28,441 nt of DNA from a virus. Below, in pieces: positions 1 to 6,650 of the stretch. The DNA is taken from IMG/VR virus record IMGVR_UViG_3300028844_003650, positions 1-28,441 of that record; one strand, given 5' to 3'. Within the stretch, counting starts at the first letter, position 1. Every line of letters begins with the position of its first letter. The position numbers and the translations under genes are program-made. Under the pieces are notes generated by a model, which was given only the letters and a program-made list of their open reading frames with translations, did not search any database and was not told the DNA's origin.

Positions 1-20
1 CTTGGAGGGGGTGCTTGATC

Positions 21-173
21 ATGAATAGCGTATACTGGGAATACAGAGGCAAGACTGAGGCTAGATTAGTCGATAACATCAATGGTATAATCACAGGGTA
101 CAAGCGAAGCAAGATCAAAGTGCTTTCAGAGTGGAAGCGAAAACGTAAACAACAAGAAAGGGTTAAGACATGA
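21..173 (+). CDS. small basic hypothetical protein (50 aa)
   Basis: A short reading frame starts at ATG 21 behind a strong GGAGGGGG ribosome binding site (positions 4-11). It ends at TGA 171-173, giving an ATGA overlap with the ERF gene. The product is basic, with a Lys/Arg-rich C-terminal third (KRKRKQQERVK). The tight coupling and good ribosome site suggest a real gene of the recombination operon. I recognise no family. Confidence 0.55.
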   Translation: MNSVYWEYRGKTEARLVDNINGIITGYKRSKIKVLSEWKRKRKQQERVKT

Positions 174-805
174 TTGATATTTTATCAAGAATCCAAGTAC
201 AACTTAACGCGCCGAAGAATCAGCGCAACAACTTCGGTAAATATAACTACCGAAGCTGCGAGGACATTTTGGAAGCATTAAAGCCGATTCTGGCAGGCGA
301 AAAATGCGCGGTTAATATCTCGGACAAGATCGTAGAGATCGGGGGTCGGGTGTATGTTGAAGCAACCGCGGCGATTCATCACGGCGAGTTTAGTGTTTCT
401 ACCAAGGCATATGCTCGCGAGCCTGAAAGCAAAAAGGGGATGGACCCGATGCAAATAACGGGTGCAACATCCAGTTATGCGCGTAAATACGCCTTGAATG
501 GATTATTCGCCATTGACGACAACAAAGATGCGGATTCTATGGACAACCGCGAAGTTCAACCAGAAGCACAGCCCGAACCGACCGATAGCAACGAACGATA
601 TGAAGCGATGCTGTACGACATCCAAAAGGGCAAGTTGATCGCATGGTGCAAAGACAATGATGTAAATATGGATAGTTTGGGCGTATTTATTAAGGCAAAA
701 TACGGATGCAAATTGCAGAATATCGATCCTGAAAAACTGCTCAATGTTGTCGAAGTAGTCAATAGCGAATTCTTTGACTATATGGAAGGCGAAAAAAATG
801 ACTAG
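170..805 (+). CDS. erf: ERF-family single-strand annealing recombinase
   Basis: This 211-aa protein resembles the ERF (essential recombination function) superfamily of phage single-strand annealing proteins. It has an N-terminal NAPKNQRNNFGKYNYRSCED segment, a central strand region and the typical G-A-T-S-S-Y-A-R-K-Y-A-L-N-G-L-F motif near residues 98-113, followed by DDNKDAD. Such proteins pair complementary single strands during phage recombination and genome circularisation. The C-terminal half, beyond about residue 125, is acidic and variable, as in other ERF proteins. The neighbours, a coiled-coil partner and an SSB, are the usual company. The gene overlaps both flanking genes. Confidence 0.85.
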   Translation: MIDILSRIQVQLNAPKNQRNNFGKYNYRSCEDILEALKPILAGEKCAVNISDKIVEIGGRVYVEATAAIHHGEFSVSTKAYAREPESKKGMDPMQITGATSSYARKYALNGLFAIDDNKDADSMDNREVQPEAQPEPTDSNERYEAMLYDIQKGKLIAWCKDNDVNMDSLGVFIKAKYGCKLQNIDPEKLLNVVEVVNSEFFDYMEGEKND

Positions 806-1382
806 CCTAGCATTGCTATCCGAATCCATCACATCAATCGAAGCCATTGATACTAATGATCAGTACGATCAGATTGTTGCACTACAAGCGCGTTGTAATG
901 CCGAAATAAGCGACATTGAAGGCGATATGAAGGAAGCCATTGATCACGCACATAAGGCGCACAAGGCATTGACTTCAAGGCGTAAAGAGGCAACCCAACC
1001 ATTCAAAGACTTAAAAGATAAAACCAGCCGATTGATCGGTGATTATCTTGTTAAGAAGCGCGAAGCCGAGCGAAAGGCACAGGAACTATTGCAAGCCGAA
1101 GCGCAGAAGCAAAGCCACGAACTAATGCGAAAAGGGGACCACGAAGGCGCGGCGGAACTGGTTGCGAACGTGGAAGCCCCGAAGATTGCACCTGATGCAA
1201 AAAATCTGCGCATAAAAACGACATACAGAGCCGAAGTAGTTGATGCGCAAGCAATCCCCCGCGAATGGCTTACGCCAGACATTGCGCGGATTAACGAAGC
1301 AGTACGAAAAGCCAAGGGTGATATAGTCATCAGTGGCATTGAAGTGATAACTGAAAACAAAGCGCACAGCGCGAAAGGGTAA
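798..1382 (+). CDS. coiled-coil phage protein linked to ERF/SSB recombination
   Basis: I chose ATG 798, which has GGAAGG upstream and overlaps the erf stop by 8 bases, over ATG 774, giving 194 aa. Residues from about 25 to 125 are charged and predicted to be a long helical coiled coil (many Glu, Lys, Ala). The C-terminal part has a small domain with IPREWLTPDIARINEAVRKA followed by KGDIVISGIEV. That arrangement is common in phage proteins encoded beside RecT/ERF annealing proteins. Its biochemical role is not established. A recombinase partner or end-binding protein is an inference from context. Confidence 0.7.
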   Translation: MTSLALLSESITSIEAIDTNDQYDQIVALQARCNAEISDIEGDMKEAIDHAHKAHKALTSRRKEATQPFKDLKDKTSRLIGDYLVKKREAERKAQELLQAEAQKQSHELMRKGDHEGAAELVANVEAPKIAPDAKNLRIKTTYRAEVVDAQAIPREWLTPDIARINEAVRKAKGDIVISGIEVITENKAHSAKG

Positions 1383-1386
1383 CAAC

Positions 1387-1833
1387 ATGTCAGACGATTT
1401 AAAGATGCCACGATGTAACAGTATCCAAGTGAGCGGGCGATTAACACGCGATCCTGAACTTCGGCAAATTCCAAGCGGGACCGCAATATGTGATTTTGGA
1501 ATTGCAGTCGATGATGGCTTTGGCGATAAACAGAAAACATACTTTTTTAACGTAAAGGTATGGGGCGATCAAGGTGAACGGGTCGCGGGGGAATTGAAAA
1601 AAGGCTATCCAGTTATCATTGACGGAAAGCTGACAAGCAACAACTTTGATGATAAAGATGGCAACAAGCGGACAGCTTACGACATTATCGCTTTCCGTGT
1701 GCAGTGCCTACGCTGGGCGAATAACGGGGAACAAAGAGGCACAACGCCCGGTGGTGGGCATTACAAGCCAGACACGAGCAACAACAGCACGGGGGTGCAA
1801 GAGCCAGTTGAGCAGGATGATATTCCGTTTTAA
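1387..1833 (+). CDS. ssb: single-stranded DNA-binding protein
   Basis: A 148-aa SSB. Residues 10-110 form the OB fold, with GRLTRDPELRQIPSGTAICDF, a Y-F-F-N-V-K-V-W strand and the GYPVIIDGKL turn. A flexible Gly/Asn/Thr-rich linker follows. The protein ends in an acidic tail, DDIPF, the peptide by which bacterial-type SSBs recruit partner proteins. It coats single-stranded DNA during phage replication and works with the adjacent ERF protein. The gene starts five bases after the preceding stop codon. Confidence 0.93.
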   Translation: MSDDLKMPRCNSIQVSGRLTRDPELRQIPSGTAICDFGIAVDDGFGDKQKTYFFNVKVWGDQGERVAGELKKGYPVIIDGKLTSNNFDDKDGNKRTAYDIIAFRVQCLRWANNGEQRGTTPGGGHYKPDTSNNSTGVQEPVEQDDIPF

Positions 1834-1851
1834 TTGTTGCAACAACTATAT

Positions 1852-1867
1852 GGGGGCTTCGGCCCCC
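1852..1867 (+). terminator. UUCG-capped GC hairpin after ssb
   Basis: GGGGGC at 1852-1857 pairs perfectly with GCCCCC at 1862-1867 around a TTCG loop, which is an exceptionally stable tetraloop. No T-run follows, so it may be an mRNA-stabilising or processing hairpin rather than a full intrinsic terminator. It lies between ssb and the start codon at 1882. Confidence 0.5.
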
Positions 1868-1881
1868 TGAAAGGGTACGAT

Positions 1882-2046
1882 ATGAACACCAAAAACCAAA
1901 GAGAATATATGCTGCAAAGACAAATTCTGAGTCTTAAAAATATTGCCAATGAAACGTATGCAAAATCGTGGATGTATTGTTTGATCGCAATCTTTGAAGC
2001 GTGTATTATTTTAGGACTACTAACCGCAATTTTAACGGAAGGGTAA
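1882..2046 (+). CDS. small single-span membrane protein (54 aa)
   Basis: I chose ATG 1882, with GAAAGGG upstream, because starts further 5' would run through the hairpin. The N-terminal half is polar and basic. Residues from about 29 to 50 (WMYCLIAIFEACIILGLLTAIL) form one hydrophobic segment long enough to span a membrane. No family is recognised. The position between ssb and a methyltransferase gene gives no clear hint of role. Confidence 0.55.
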   Translation: MNTKNQREYMLQRQILSLKNIANETYAKSWMYCLIAIFEACIILGLLTAILTEG

Positions 2047-2049
2047 ATT

Positions 2050-2610
2050 ATGAAAACGGAAAAACAACTAAGGCAAGAATGGCGCACACCTGATGATTTA
2101 TTCGAGATGCTTGATCACGAGGTGGGCGGGTTTAATGTGGATGTCGCTGCTGATGTACACAACACAAAATGCTACGGCATGATCAGCCAAGAAATGGATG
2201 CCTTATCAATGCTTCAACCATGGTTTGGACGGCATTTATACAACACAAATGAATTGATCACATCAACGAAAGTCTGGTGTAACCCGCCTTATGCTGACCC
2301 CGCGCCGTGGATTACTAAGGCATTCATGGAAACATACAGCAACCCCGGTTCAGTGGTTTACATGCTACTTAATCATGATGCATCGACCAAGTGGTACAAG
2401 ACAGCAACGCAACAATGTGCGGAAATCCGAATCATGACCGGGGGGCGCGTGAAGTTTACCCCTGCCGATGAAAGCATCACGGACAACAAAGCACCGAACA
2501 AGGGCCAGTGCTTGCTAGTATTCAGGCACACCCCCGCCCCTTGTCACGTATGGCATTGGGACTGGAAGCAGGATCTTGAGATGTTTGAAGCGGGGCAGAA
2601 CGATGATTAG
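2050..2610 (+). CDS. Dam-like phage DNA N6-adenine methyltransferase
   Basis: A 186-aa protein of the phage Dam family (DNA N-6-adenine-methyltransferase). The start, RQEWRTPDDLFEMLDHEVGGFNVDVAAD, carries the W-R-T-P motif and the SAM-binding-region Asp residues. The catalytic motif NPPY is at 78-81 (VWCNPPYADPAPW). The likely reaction is transfer of a methyl group from S-adenosylmethionine to adenine N6 in DNA, which could protect phage DNA from restriction. The target site, possibly GATC, cannot be read from the protein. It ends by overlapping the next small gene. Confidence 0.85.
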   Translation: MKTEKQLRQEWRTPDDLFEMLDHEVGGFNVDVAADVHNTKCYGMISQEMDALSMLQPWFGRHLYNTNELITSTKVWCNPPYADPAPWITKAFMETYSNPGSVVYMLLNHDASTKWYKTATQQCAEIRIMTGGRVKFTPADESITDNKAPNKGQCLLVFRHTPAPCHVWHWDWKQDLEMFEAGQNDD

Positions 2611-2767
2611 AATTGACGAAACACCTAAACAATGCCTTTACTGCGGTCTTGAAATGAAGCGAAAGCGGTTTAATAGTGGAAGGCTAGAGTGTTTGACACG
2701 TTTTATCAGCCGCCTTTATTGTGATCGATTATGCTTCAAAGATGCGATGAAGAAAAAGGGGCTTTGA
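2603..2767 (+). CDS. small single zinc-finger-like protein (54 aa)
   Basis: ATG 2603 overlaps the methyltransferase stop codon. The product has a CLYCG pair (C-x2-C) and, after a basic stretch, YCDRLCF (C-x4-C by strict count), like the small treble-clef or zinc-ribbon modules of phages. It resembles each of the four repeats in the larger protein at 6066-6632. DNA or RNA binding is an inference. Confidence 0.6.
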   Translation: MIRIDETPKQCLYCGLEMKRKRFNSGRLECLTRFISRLYCDRLCFKDAMKKKGL

Positions 2768-2768
2768 T

Positions 2769-3212
2769 ATGACTGAAACACTAATGGAAACGGCCCGCGA
2801 AAACAGCCCGACTTGCACGGTATGTGGGCGCAAGGCTTTCGAGCATTTAGCGTCAACGTGTGAATGCAACCATGCACCCTGCCGATGCCCAGAGAGCGAG
2901 ATTGACCGCCATTATCGCATGATGACAGCATCGAAGCCTAAGACATCGGCGGGAGATGCAATGCGCGAACGGTTGCATAATTTAAAAGTGGAATCAGGCA
3001 CGATGTCGAAGCATAGCGATCAATTTTACGATCTATATGCCAATCTTGTGCAGGATTTCTTCAAGATTACAAATGAAACCCAAAGCATTAAGAAACTATT
3101 AAAGCAATACGGTATGATCGCTGTATCACATTGCTTGGTTGCTGTAGCTGATTCACAAGCCCGGAATCCAATGGGCATGCTGATTAGTAAACTTAGATCG
3201 GGGAGCGTATGA
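2769..3212 (+). CDS. cysteine-rich N-terminus plus helical domain, unknown
   Basis: A 147-aa protein, with ATG 2769 behind AAAAAGGGG. Cysteines at 16, 19, 31, 33, 38 and 40, with a histidine at 35, suggest a metal-binding N-terminal knuckle. The rest is predicted helical, including the segment QFYDLYANLVQDFFKITNETQ. It directly precedes, and overlaps by ATGA, a winged-helix protein gene. A role in replication or in loading other proteins is possible, but I recognise no family. Confidence 0.6.
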   Translation: MTETLMETARENSPTCTVCGRKAFEHLASTCECNHAPCRCPESEIDRHYRMMTASKPKTSAGDAMRERLHNLKVESGTMSKHSDQFYDLYANLVQDFFKITNETQSIKKLLKQYGMIAVSHCLVAVADSQARNPMGMLISKLRSGSV

Positions 3213-3775
3213 TGCCGATAATTGATTCAATACTATCAATCACCCCCGACACTGGCAAAGCAAAGGCGTTCAAGGGGTCTATACGGGCGTATTTTGCCAT
3301 AAAGCGTGAATACCCTAGCAATACCCTTCCTGAAGCCAGAAAAGCCCTTATATCGCATTCTGAGGCGATTGAGCAACATTTTAATATATCAATCGCTGAG
3401 ATGGATGAGTATATACAAGAATTCTGGCAACGTGGGTTGATTGAGGATTCACCGTTACAGAATGCGCTGGCAATCATCGAGGCTGACGGCGTGGATGAGT
3501 TTAACCCGGAGTTGATGTTATCACCCCCGATGGAAAAACTAGCGACCCTATGCAGGATGCTTTCCGAGCAATCTGAAAAAGGTGTATTTTTTATCCCAGT
3601 GCGCAAGGTTGGCGAAGTTTTAAGCATATCGCATTCAGGCGCAGCTTTGATGATTAGACGATTGATTGAAAAAGGCTTGATCGTCAAGCATGGCGAACAT
3701 AAACGAGGGTCACAAAAAGCCCAAAGATTTAAATGGACAGATAATACAGAATATCCAGAAAATAAAGAATATTAA
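3209..3775 (+). CDS. winged-helix DNA-binding protein, possible replication or regulatory protein
   Basis: The 188-aa product starts at ATG 3209, with a second ATG at 3212, behind GGGGAG. Residues from about 125 to 175 (IPVRKVGEVLSISHSGAALM, then IRRLIEKGLIVKH) read as a winged helix-turn-helix: helix, recognition helix, then a basic wing ending in GSQKAQRFKW. The N-terminal half is helical. Proteins of this build next to SSB and recombination genes are often replication-initiation or primase-associated proteins of phages. The repeat-rich region that starts at its stop codon fits a site-binding role. Function is inferred. Confidence 0.65.
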   Translation: MMPIIDSILSITPDTGKAKAFKGSIRAYFAIKREYPSNTLPEARKALISHSEAIEQHFNISIAEMDEYIQEFWQRGLIEDSPLQNALAIIEADGVDEFNPELMLSPPMEKLATLCRMLSEQSEKGVFFIPVRKVGEVLSISHSGAALMIRRLIEKGLIVKHGEHKRGSQKAQRFKWTDNTEYPENKEY

Positions 3776-3874
3776 GAGTATTAAGAGTATTATGATATAT
3801 TATGAGTATAAAGATCTTTAAGCATAAAACCCGCCCCGATCACTATAGATCTGTATACTCTGTATACTCTGTAC
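3771..3874. repeat. iteron-like 9-bp repeats in both orientations around a 12-bp palindrome
   Basis: ATTAAGAGT occurs at 3771-3779 and 3780-3788. A degenerate copy starts at 3789 and ATTATGAGT is at 3799-3807. The perfect palindrome TAAAGATCTTTA is at 3809-3820. CTGTATACT occurs at 3851-3859 and 3860-3868, followed by a partial copy. The core GAGTAT (left cluster, three copies) is the reverse complement of ATACTC (right cluster, two copies), so the two clusters face each other. The region is AT-rich and non-coding beyond 3775. It could be a replication origin or an operator array. Confidence 0.6.
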
Positions 3875-3902
3875 AAAATGTCGCGGGGGGGAGATATAAG
3901 TA

Positions 3903-3931
3903 TTGACATAAAAGGTATTAAATGCTAGTTT
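3903..3931 (+). promoter_or_regulatory. sigma70-type promoter for the accessory operon
   Basis: TTGACA at 3903-3908 is a perfect -35 box. TAGTTT at 3926-3931 lies 17 bases downstream and is preceded by TGC, an extended -10. The start codon at 3959 follows AAAGGTGG. The iteron-like repeats lie just upstream, where a regulator could act. Confidence 0.6.
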
Positions 3932-3958
3932 GATTATATCGAAAAGGTGGTTAATTAA

Positions 3959-4222
3959 ATGCAAAGATGCACAACATGTGGAAGCCCGACAACAGAGCCT
4001 TATAAGGTGGATGAGTATGGCAATATATACGATTCCGAAGGATGCTATGATATACGGGCATGTCAGGAATTCTGCGACAGGAAGGGCGGATCAAGTGCGC
4101 CTGTTAAATTGCCGGGCATCGGGTATGTGGAATCACCGATCAACAACGCGAGAAATAAACCAGTGTATGATGTGGAATATATAATCGATATACCGCATCA
4201 ATATAAACCCAAAAAAGGATAA
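3959..4222 (+). CDS. cysteine-containing hypothetical protein (87 aa)
   Basis: This is the first gene after the promoter at 3903, with AAAGGTGG as its ribosome site. The N-terminus has CTTCG (C-x2-C), and further cysteines at C33 (EGCYD), ACQEFC and near GG suggest a small metal-binding fold: about residues 5-50 are Cys-rich and the rest is polar. No family is recognised. Like its neighbours it looks like an early accessory protein. Confidence 0.6.
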   Translation: MQRCTTCGSPTTEPYKVDEYGNIYDSEGCYDIRACQEFCDRKGGSSAPVKLPGIGYVESPINNARNKPVYDVEYIIDIPHQYKPKKG

Positions 4223-4227
4223 ATGAT

Positions 4228-4467
4228 ATGAGTTATGAAAGCGCACAGCGAATGTATGACAGACAAACGCCTGAAGATAATCACCCAGCCGAGCCGACCG
4301 ATACAGAGGTGGATGCTTGGGTTTCGGGGGACGGGGCTGATAAGTTGATCGAAATGTGGCAAGAAGAATGTCAGGACGGCGGGGGGTATATAGATTTTGT
4401 CGCATGGACTGAATTGCATTATGATCGTATGGTTGAGATTTATATTGAAAGCCAAGAAGGGATCTAG
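4228..4467 (+). CDS. small acidic hypothetical protein (79 aa)
   Basis: ATG 4228 follows AAAAAAGGAT at a good distance and lies five bases after the previous stop codon. The product is acidic, rich in Glu and Asp, with aromatic helices (KLIEMWQEEC and VAWTELHYDRMVEIYIES). It has no cysteine pair, membrane segment or known motif. The small acidic character would fit a host-modulating early protein, but that is only a guess from context. Confidence 0.6.
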   Translation: MSYESAQRMYDRQTPEDNHPAEPTDTEVDAWVSGDGADKLIEMWQEECQDGGGYIDFVAWTELHYDRMVEIYIESQEGI

Positions 4468-4469
4468 TT

Positions 4470-4802
4470 ATGAGAACAAACGAAAATTCAGCATTTACAC
4501 TACACAAAACAGCCACACGGGATTGGTATTTAGCTGATGATGTGGATGAGCAACTAGCCGACTCTCGCAAGGCGAATCTGAGACAACGGGTGGCTGATAT
4601 GATTCACATATACCCATTTGAACGTGACAAATGTTCAACCAATCTGGAAAGGAAAGATTGCGAAGTTATTTCAGATATGTTCCTTTTATGTGAAGGAACC
4701 ACTACTGACCTTCTTGTCGAACTTATGAATAAAGAAGTGACTATTGATGAAATCGCAGACTGGCTCATAGAGCAGGGGGGAGTGGTGAGTGATGAAATGT
4801 GA
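4470..4802 (+). CDS. modular accessory paralogue 1 (RKANLRQRV...DWLIEQG)
   Basis: A 110-aa protein built of a short variable start, the module DSRKANLRQRVADM (about residues 31-44), a unique middle and the end module ADWLIEQGG. The same two modules recur in the proteins at 5108 and 5602. The DNA encoding them is almost identical between copies, for example 4561-4602 against 5833-5876, whereas the middle is unrelated in sequence. No known family is recognised. The build suggests duplication followed by replacement of the middle. Confidence 0.65.
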   Translation: MRTNENSAFTLHKTATRDWYLADDVDEQLADSRKANLRQRVADMIHIYPFERDKCSTNLERKDCEVISDMFLLCEGTTTDLLVELMNKEVTIDEIADWLIEQGGVVSDEM

Positions 4803-5115
4803 ATACTGTAACAAAGAAATGCCGTCATCCTATTCATACGAAGTCGGTGGTGTAGTGGAATGTAGCAAGTGCTTCAAGGAACGTACTATGACCCCTGAAG
4901 AAAAACTACTCACACGTATCGCTGAGCTTGAGCAAGAACTAGCCGAAGCCCGTGCTGAGATTGAACGGATGAAGGCAATAGCAGAACTATTTGCCGAAGA
5001 TTATGATTACTGCCCTAAGTGTAAAGAACTACAACACATCGAGGATCTGAATATGAATATAGATAACCAGCCATTAGATTGTTATGCCTGCTACAAGGAG
5101 ACACCCGATGAGTGA
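4792..5115 (+). CDS. two zinc ribbons joined by a coiled coil (107 aa)
   Basis: I chose ATG 4792, after a GTG at 4789, overlapping the previous gene by 11 bases. C3-x2-C6 with C24-x2-C27 and C74-x2-C77 with C97-x2-C100 make two four-cysteine zinc sites. Between them residues 35-65 form a coiled coil containing RIAELEQELAEARAEIERM. The RIAELEQELAE stretch (DNA 4918-4946) is nearly identical to parts of the genes at 5108 and 5602, so this gene belongs to the same exchanging module set although it lacks the RQRV and WLIEQG modules. Function unknown. Confidence 0.65.
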   Translation: MKCEYCNKEMPSSYSYEVGGVVECSKCFKERTMTPEEKLLTRIAELEQELAEARAEIERMKAIAELFAEDYDYCPKCKELQHIEDLNMNIDNQPLDCYACYKETPDE

Positions 5116-5605
5116 TGAACTGAAACCTACATTATCGTTTAATTTTGACAACAAAAATCACAGTGTTTCTGATATAGGATCGATATTAACAAACGATATT
5201 ATTGATGATGGACAATACTGCGACAACACCGTTATAGACCTTCGCGATTGTGTTATTGCACTTCAAGCCCGTATCACTGACCTTGAGCAAGAGCTAGCCG
5301 AGAAGGACGCTTTCTGCCGTGAATTTATATGGGGAGAAAACAACCCACAGGAATACAAGTCTGAATTATCTAAGTTGCGTGATAAACTTTCCGAGTCTCG
5401 CAAGGCGAATCTGAGGCAGAGGGTGGGGGATATATTGTCTGGCGAAAATTGTAGAGACCATGAATATATACATCTATGTTGTGTTAGGCTAGGGGTTTCA
5501 GGCCCAGTTGGGTATGATAATCTATTTGATAGTGATGATAGGTTTGATATAGACAAGTTTATTAATTGGCTTATCGAGCAGGGCGTGGAAGGAGACAATC
5601 GATGA
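5108..5605 (+). CDS. modular accessory paralogue 2
   Basis: ATG 5108 has AAGGAG seven bases upstream. The 165-aa product begins MSDELKP, like paralogue 3 (MIDELKP), then has a unique N-terminal region without the cysteines seen there. A coiled coil (ARITDLEQELAEKDAF) follows, then SESRKANLRQRVGDIL, a unique middle with ENCRDHEYIHLCC, and the shared end INWLIEQGVEG. It is the longest linker version of the family. Biochemical role is unknown. The tandem position and DNA-level identity of the modules point to local duplication and recombination. Confidence 0.65.
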   Translation: MSDELKPTLSFNFDNKNHSVSDIGSILTNDIIDDGQYCDNTVIDLRDCVIALQARITDLEQELAEKDAFCREFIWGENNPQEYKSELSKLRDKLSESRKANLRQRVGDILSGENCRDHEYIHLCCVRLGVSGPVGYDNLFDSDDRFDIDKFINWLIEQGVEGDNR

Positions 5606-6063
5606 TTGATGAACTGAAACCGTGCTATAAATGTAATAAATTGAAAAAGGAAGTTATTCAGTTATCCGATACGGGTGACAGTGGGCATGTTGAATGGGAG
5701 GCTTGGCGTTCATGTGATTGCTCTGACATTTCTCATGGAAAGACGCGAGAGGAAGCTATACGAATATATAACACCAGAGAGATTGAGGATATTAAGGACG
5801 CGCGTATCGCTGAGCTTGAGCAAGAACTAACCGACTCTCGTAGGGCGAATCTGAGACAACGGGTGGCGGATATGATGCGTTGCATTAGCAGTCATCAGGG
5901 CGGTATTTGGGCGGTGTGCCAGCATTTCAAGATACCAGACAGCCAGACCTCAAAATATATAAAATCATTTACTATAGCTGGTGGAAAATACGGAACATCC
6001 TTGTCTGGATTCTCAAGGGACGTATTCACAGACTGGCTAATCGAGCAGGGCGTGGAGGAGTAG
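5602..6063 (+). CDS. modular accessory paralogue 3 with Lar-like zinc domain
   Basis: ATG 5602 follows GGAAGGAG. Residues 1-58 resemble the Lar (restriction alleviation) family: ELKPCYKC (C8, C11), a V-E-W-E-A-W-R-S-C strand, C38 and C40, then the signature TREEAIRIYNTR. A coiled coil (ARIAELEQELTDS), RRANLRQRVADMM, a unique middle with WAVCQHFKIP and the end module DWLIEQGVEE complete 153 aa. Lar proteins modulate host type I restriction, so this protein may have anti-restriction activity. Lar similarity is by pattern only. Confidence 0.65.
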   Translation: MIDELKPCYKCNKLKKEVIQLSDTGDSGHVEWEAWRSCDCSDISHGKTREEAIRIYNTREIEDIKDARIAELEQELTDSRRANLRQRVADMMRCISSHQGGIWAVCQHFKIPDSQTSKYIKSFTIAGGKYGTSLSGFSRDVFTDWLIEQGVEE

Positions 6064-6065
6064 TC

Positions 6066-6632
6066 ATGGGGCAATTTAACGTATACGATCCTTTCTTCGT
6101 AGACACACCCCCGATACCGCCGCACCCAGATGACCCGTATATAGGAAAGTGCGATTGTTGCGGTGAAGAATACGAACGCAGGCCCGGTGTGCGGTTTTGC
6201 TCTTGGGCTTGCAAAGACAAGGGTTCAGCCGATGCTAGGCCCGATAAGGCTTGTAATATGTGCGGGGAATACTACACTCCGACAAAAGCAAAGCAGAAGT
6301 TTTGCGGGCGTGATTGTCACATGCTAGACTTACAGGCAAAGAATAGGCGCAAGAGGGAGGTAAATGGTGCTAAAAAATGCCTACACTGCGAGAAAGAATT
6401 GCCAGCCCCAAAAGCAGGAATGGTTAAAAAATACTGTTCGCATAAATGCCGATCAAGGGCTACATATTTAAGGAATATAAAGGTTGATATGACACCGCGC
6501 AAGTGCATGCAGTGCAAGGAGTTATTCACGCCCAAGAGAAGCAATGGGGCCAATTTATGTAGCGATGAATGCAAGCGTCAAAATAAACGAAGTTTGGAAC
6601 GTCAACGATATCACGATAAAAAAACAGTTTAG
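6066..6632 (+). CDS. protein with four tandem zinc-finger-like repeats
   Basis: I chose ATG 6066 just after the previous gene (GGAGGAG upstream), giving 188 aa. After a proline-rich start come four modules of the form C-x2-C, 11-14 residues, C-x3-C: CDCC...FCSWAC, CNMC...FCGRDC, CLHC...YCSHKC and CMQC...LCSDEC. Basic linkers (KNRRKREVNG and QNKRSLERQR) separate or follow them. Similar single modules accompany phage HNH nucleases and form treble-clef zinc fingers. Here there is no HNH motif, so nucleic-acid binding without cleavage is the likely role (inferred). The single-module protein at 2603 is a probable relative. Confidence 0.7.
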   Translation: MGQFNVYDPFFVDTPPIPPHPDDPYIGKCDCCGEEYERRPGVRFCSWACKDKGSADARPDKACNMCGEYYTPTKAKQKFCGRDCHMLDLQAKNRRKREVNGAKKCLHCEKELPAPKAGMVKKYCSHKCRSRATYLRNIKVDMTPRKCMQCKELFTPKRSNGANLCSDECKRQNKRSLERQRYHDKKTV

Positions 6633-6650
6633 GATATAAAAGGATTTATA

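Noticed and set aside
1043-1540. Reverse-strand reading frame across the coiled-coil and ssb genes
   Set aside because: It is the antisense of two well-supported genes and shows no domain or ribosome site.
3930-4184. An 84-aa reading frame overlapping the first accessory gene
   Set aside because: The gene at 3959 in another frame has a proper ribosome site and zinc-site cysteines. The 3930 frame has neither.
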